Below the pieces are notes generated by a model. That model was given only the letters and a program-made list of their open reading frames with translations. It did not search any database and had not been told where the DNA came from. Position numbers and translations under genes: made by a program. Shown piece by piece: positions 5,628-5,720 of a stretch of 5,720 bases of DNA. Position 1 is the first letter of the stretch. The number at the start of each line of letters is the position of its first letter. Source of the stretch: Thiotrichales bacterium (GTDB taxonomy: Bacteria; Pseudomonadota; Gammaproteobacteria; UWMA-0217); NCBI GenBank assembly GCA_024763135.1, contig JANTGD010000250.1, positions 1-5,720 on the forward strand. The letters run 5' to 3'.

Positions 5628-5720
5628 GTACCTCGTCCAGTTTAAAATGACGGACTCAGCGCTTTTGTGATGCTGCGCATCAAGGCGCAGTGCGCAGGCA
5701 ATGGCCGCGTCCTTGGCAAG
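5628..5720. repeat. Right copy of the palindromic repeat, cut by the window end
   Basis: The arm at 5628-5685, starting at GTAC, is the inverted counterpart of 4801-4858 with three mismatches over 58 bases. It continues into the core (5679-5720), which matches 4752-4793 in direct orientation. If the missing right arm resembles the one in the left copy, the complete element is about 158 bases with terminal inverted repeats of roughly 60 bases or more, able to form a very long hairpin. No coding capacity is evident. The element is compatible with a MITE, a solo remnant of a larger transposon or a dispersed palindromic repeat; I do not recognise a named family. Confidence 0.82.

Noticed and set aside
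4752..5720. CRISPR array or full insertion sequence
   Set aside because: There are only two repeat copies with a gene between them, no regular spacers, and no transposase frame anywhere in the window.

Overview
The window looks like chromosome of a beta- or gammaproteobacterium with moderately high GC. The basis is protein similarity (RlmH, RsfS, NadD, ProA and HolA are all of proteobacterial type) and gene order. As I recall it, holA-proA-nadD-rsfS-rlmH is an arrangement met mainly in betaproteobacteria and a few related lineages, whereas enteric bacteria lack proA at this position. I cannot name a genus from sequence alone.

All recognisable genes lie on the minus strand, so transcription runs from high to low coordinates. 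Positions 3939 to 113 hold one compact operon: holA (DNA polymerase III delta, clamp loader), proA (proline synthesis), nadD (NAD synthesis), rsfS (ribosome silencing) and rlmH (23S rRNA pseudouridine methylation). holA/proA and proA/nadD join by 4-base ATGA stop/start overlaps, nadD/rsfS overlap by 8 bases, and rsfS/rlmH are 12 bases apart. Translational coupling along the operon is therefore likely. The usual upstream partners lptE and leuS are absent from this window. Upstream of holA is a 153-base gap and then a small four-helix membrane protein that I do not recognise (4093-4509).

Positions 4510 to 5720 are more accessory in character. A single-gene unit encodes a regulator with an N-terminal MerR/excisionase-type helix-turn-helix and a C-terminal receiver domain (4919-5503). 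It is flanked by two copies of a palindromic repeat. One 58-base arm occurs at 4801-4858 and again, inverted, at 5628-5685 with 55 of 58 positions matching. A shared core (4752-4793 and 5679-5720) is in direct orientation. Together they imply an element of about 158 bases with long terminal inverted repeats, resembling a MITE or a large palindromic repeat; the left copy is truncated and the right copy runs off the window. A separate 11-base inverted repeat just upstream of the regulator could be an operator.

The core operon is ordinary housekeeping. I see no CRISPR array, tRNA, rRNA, transposase or prophage gene. The repeat-flanked regulator is the part most worth a second look, and I do not claim a new system.
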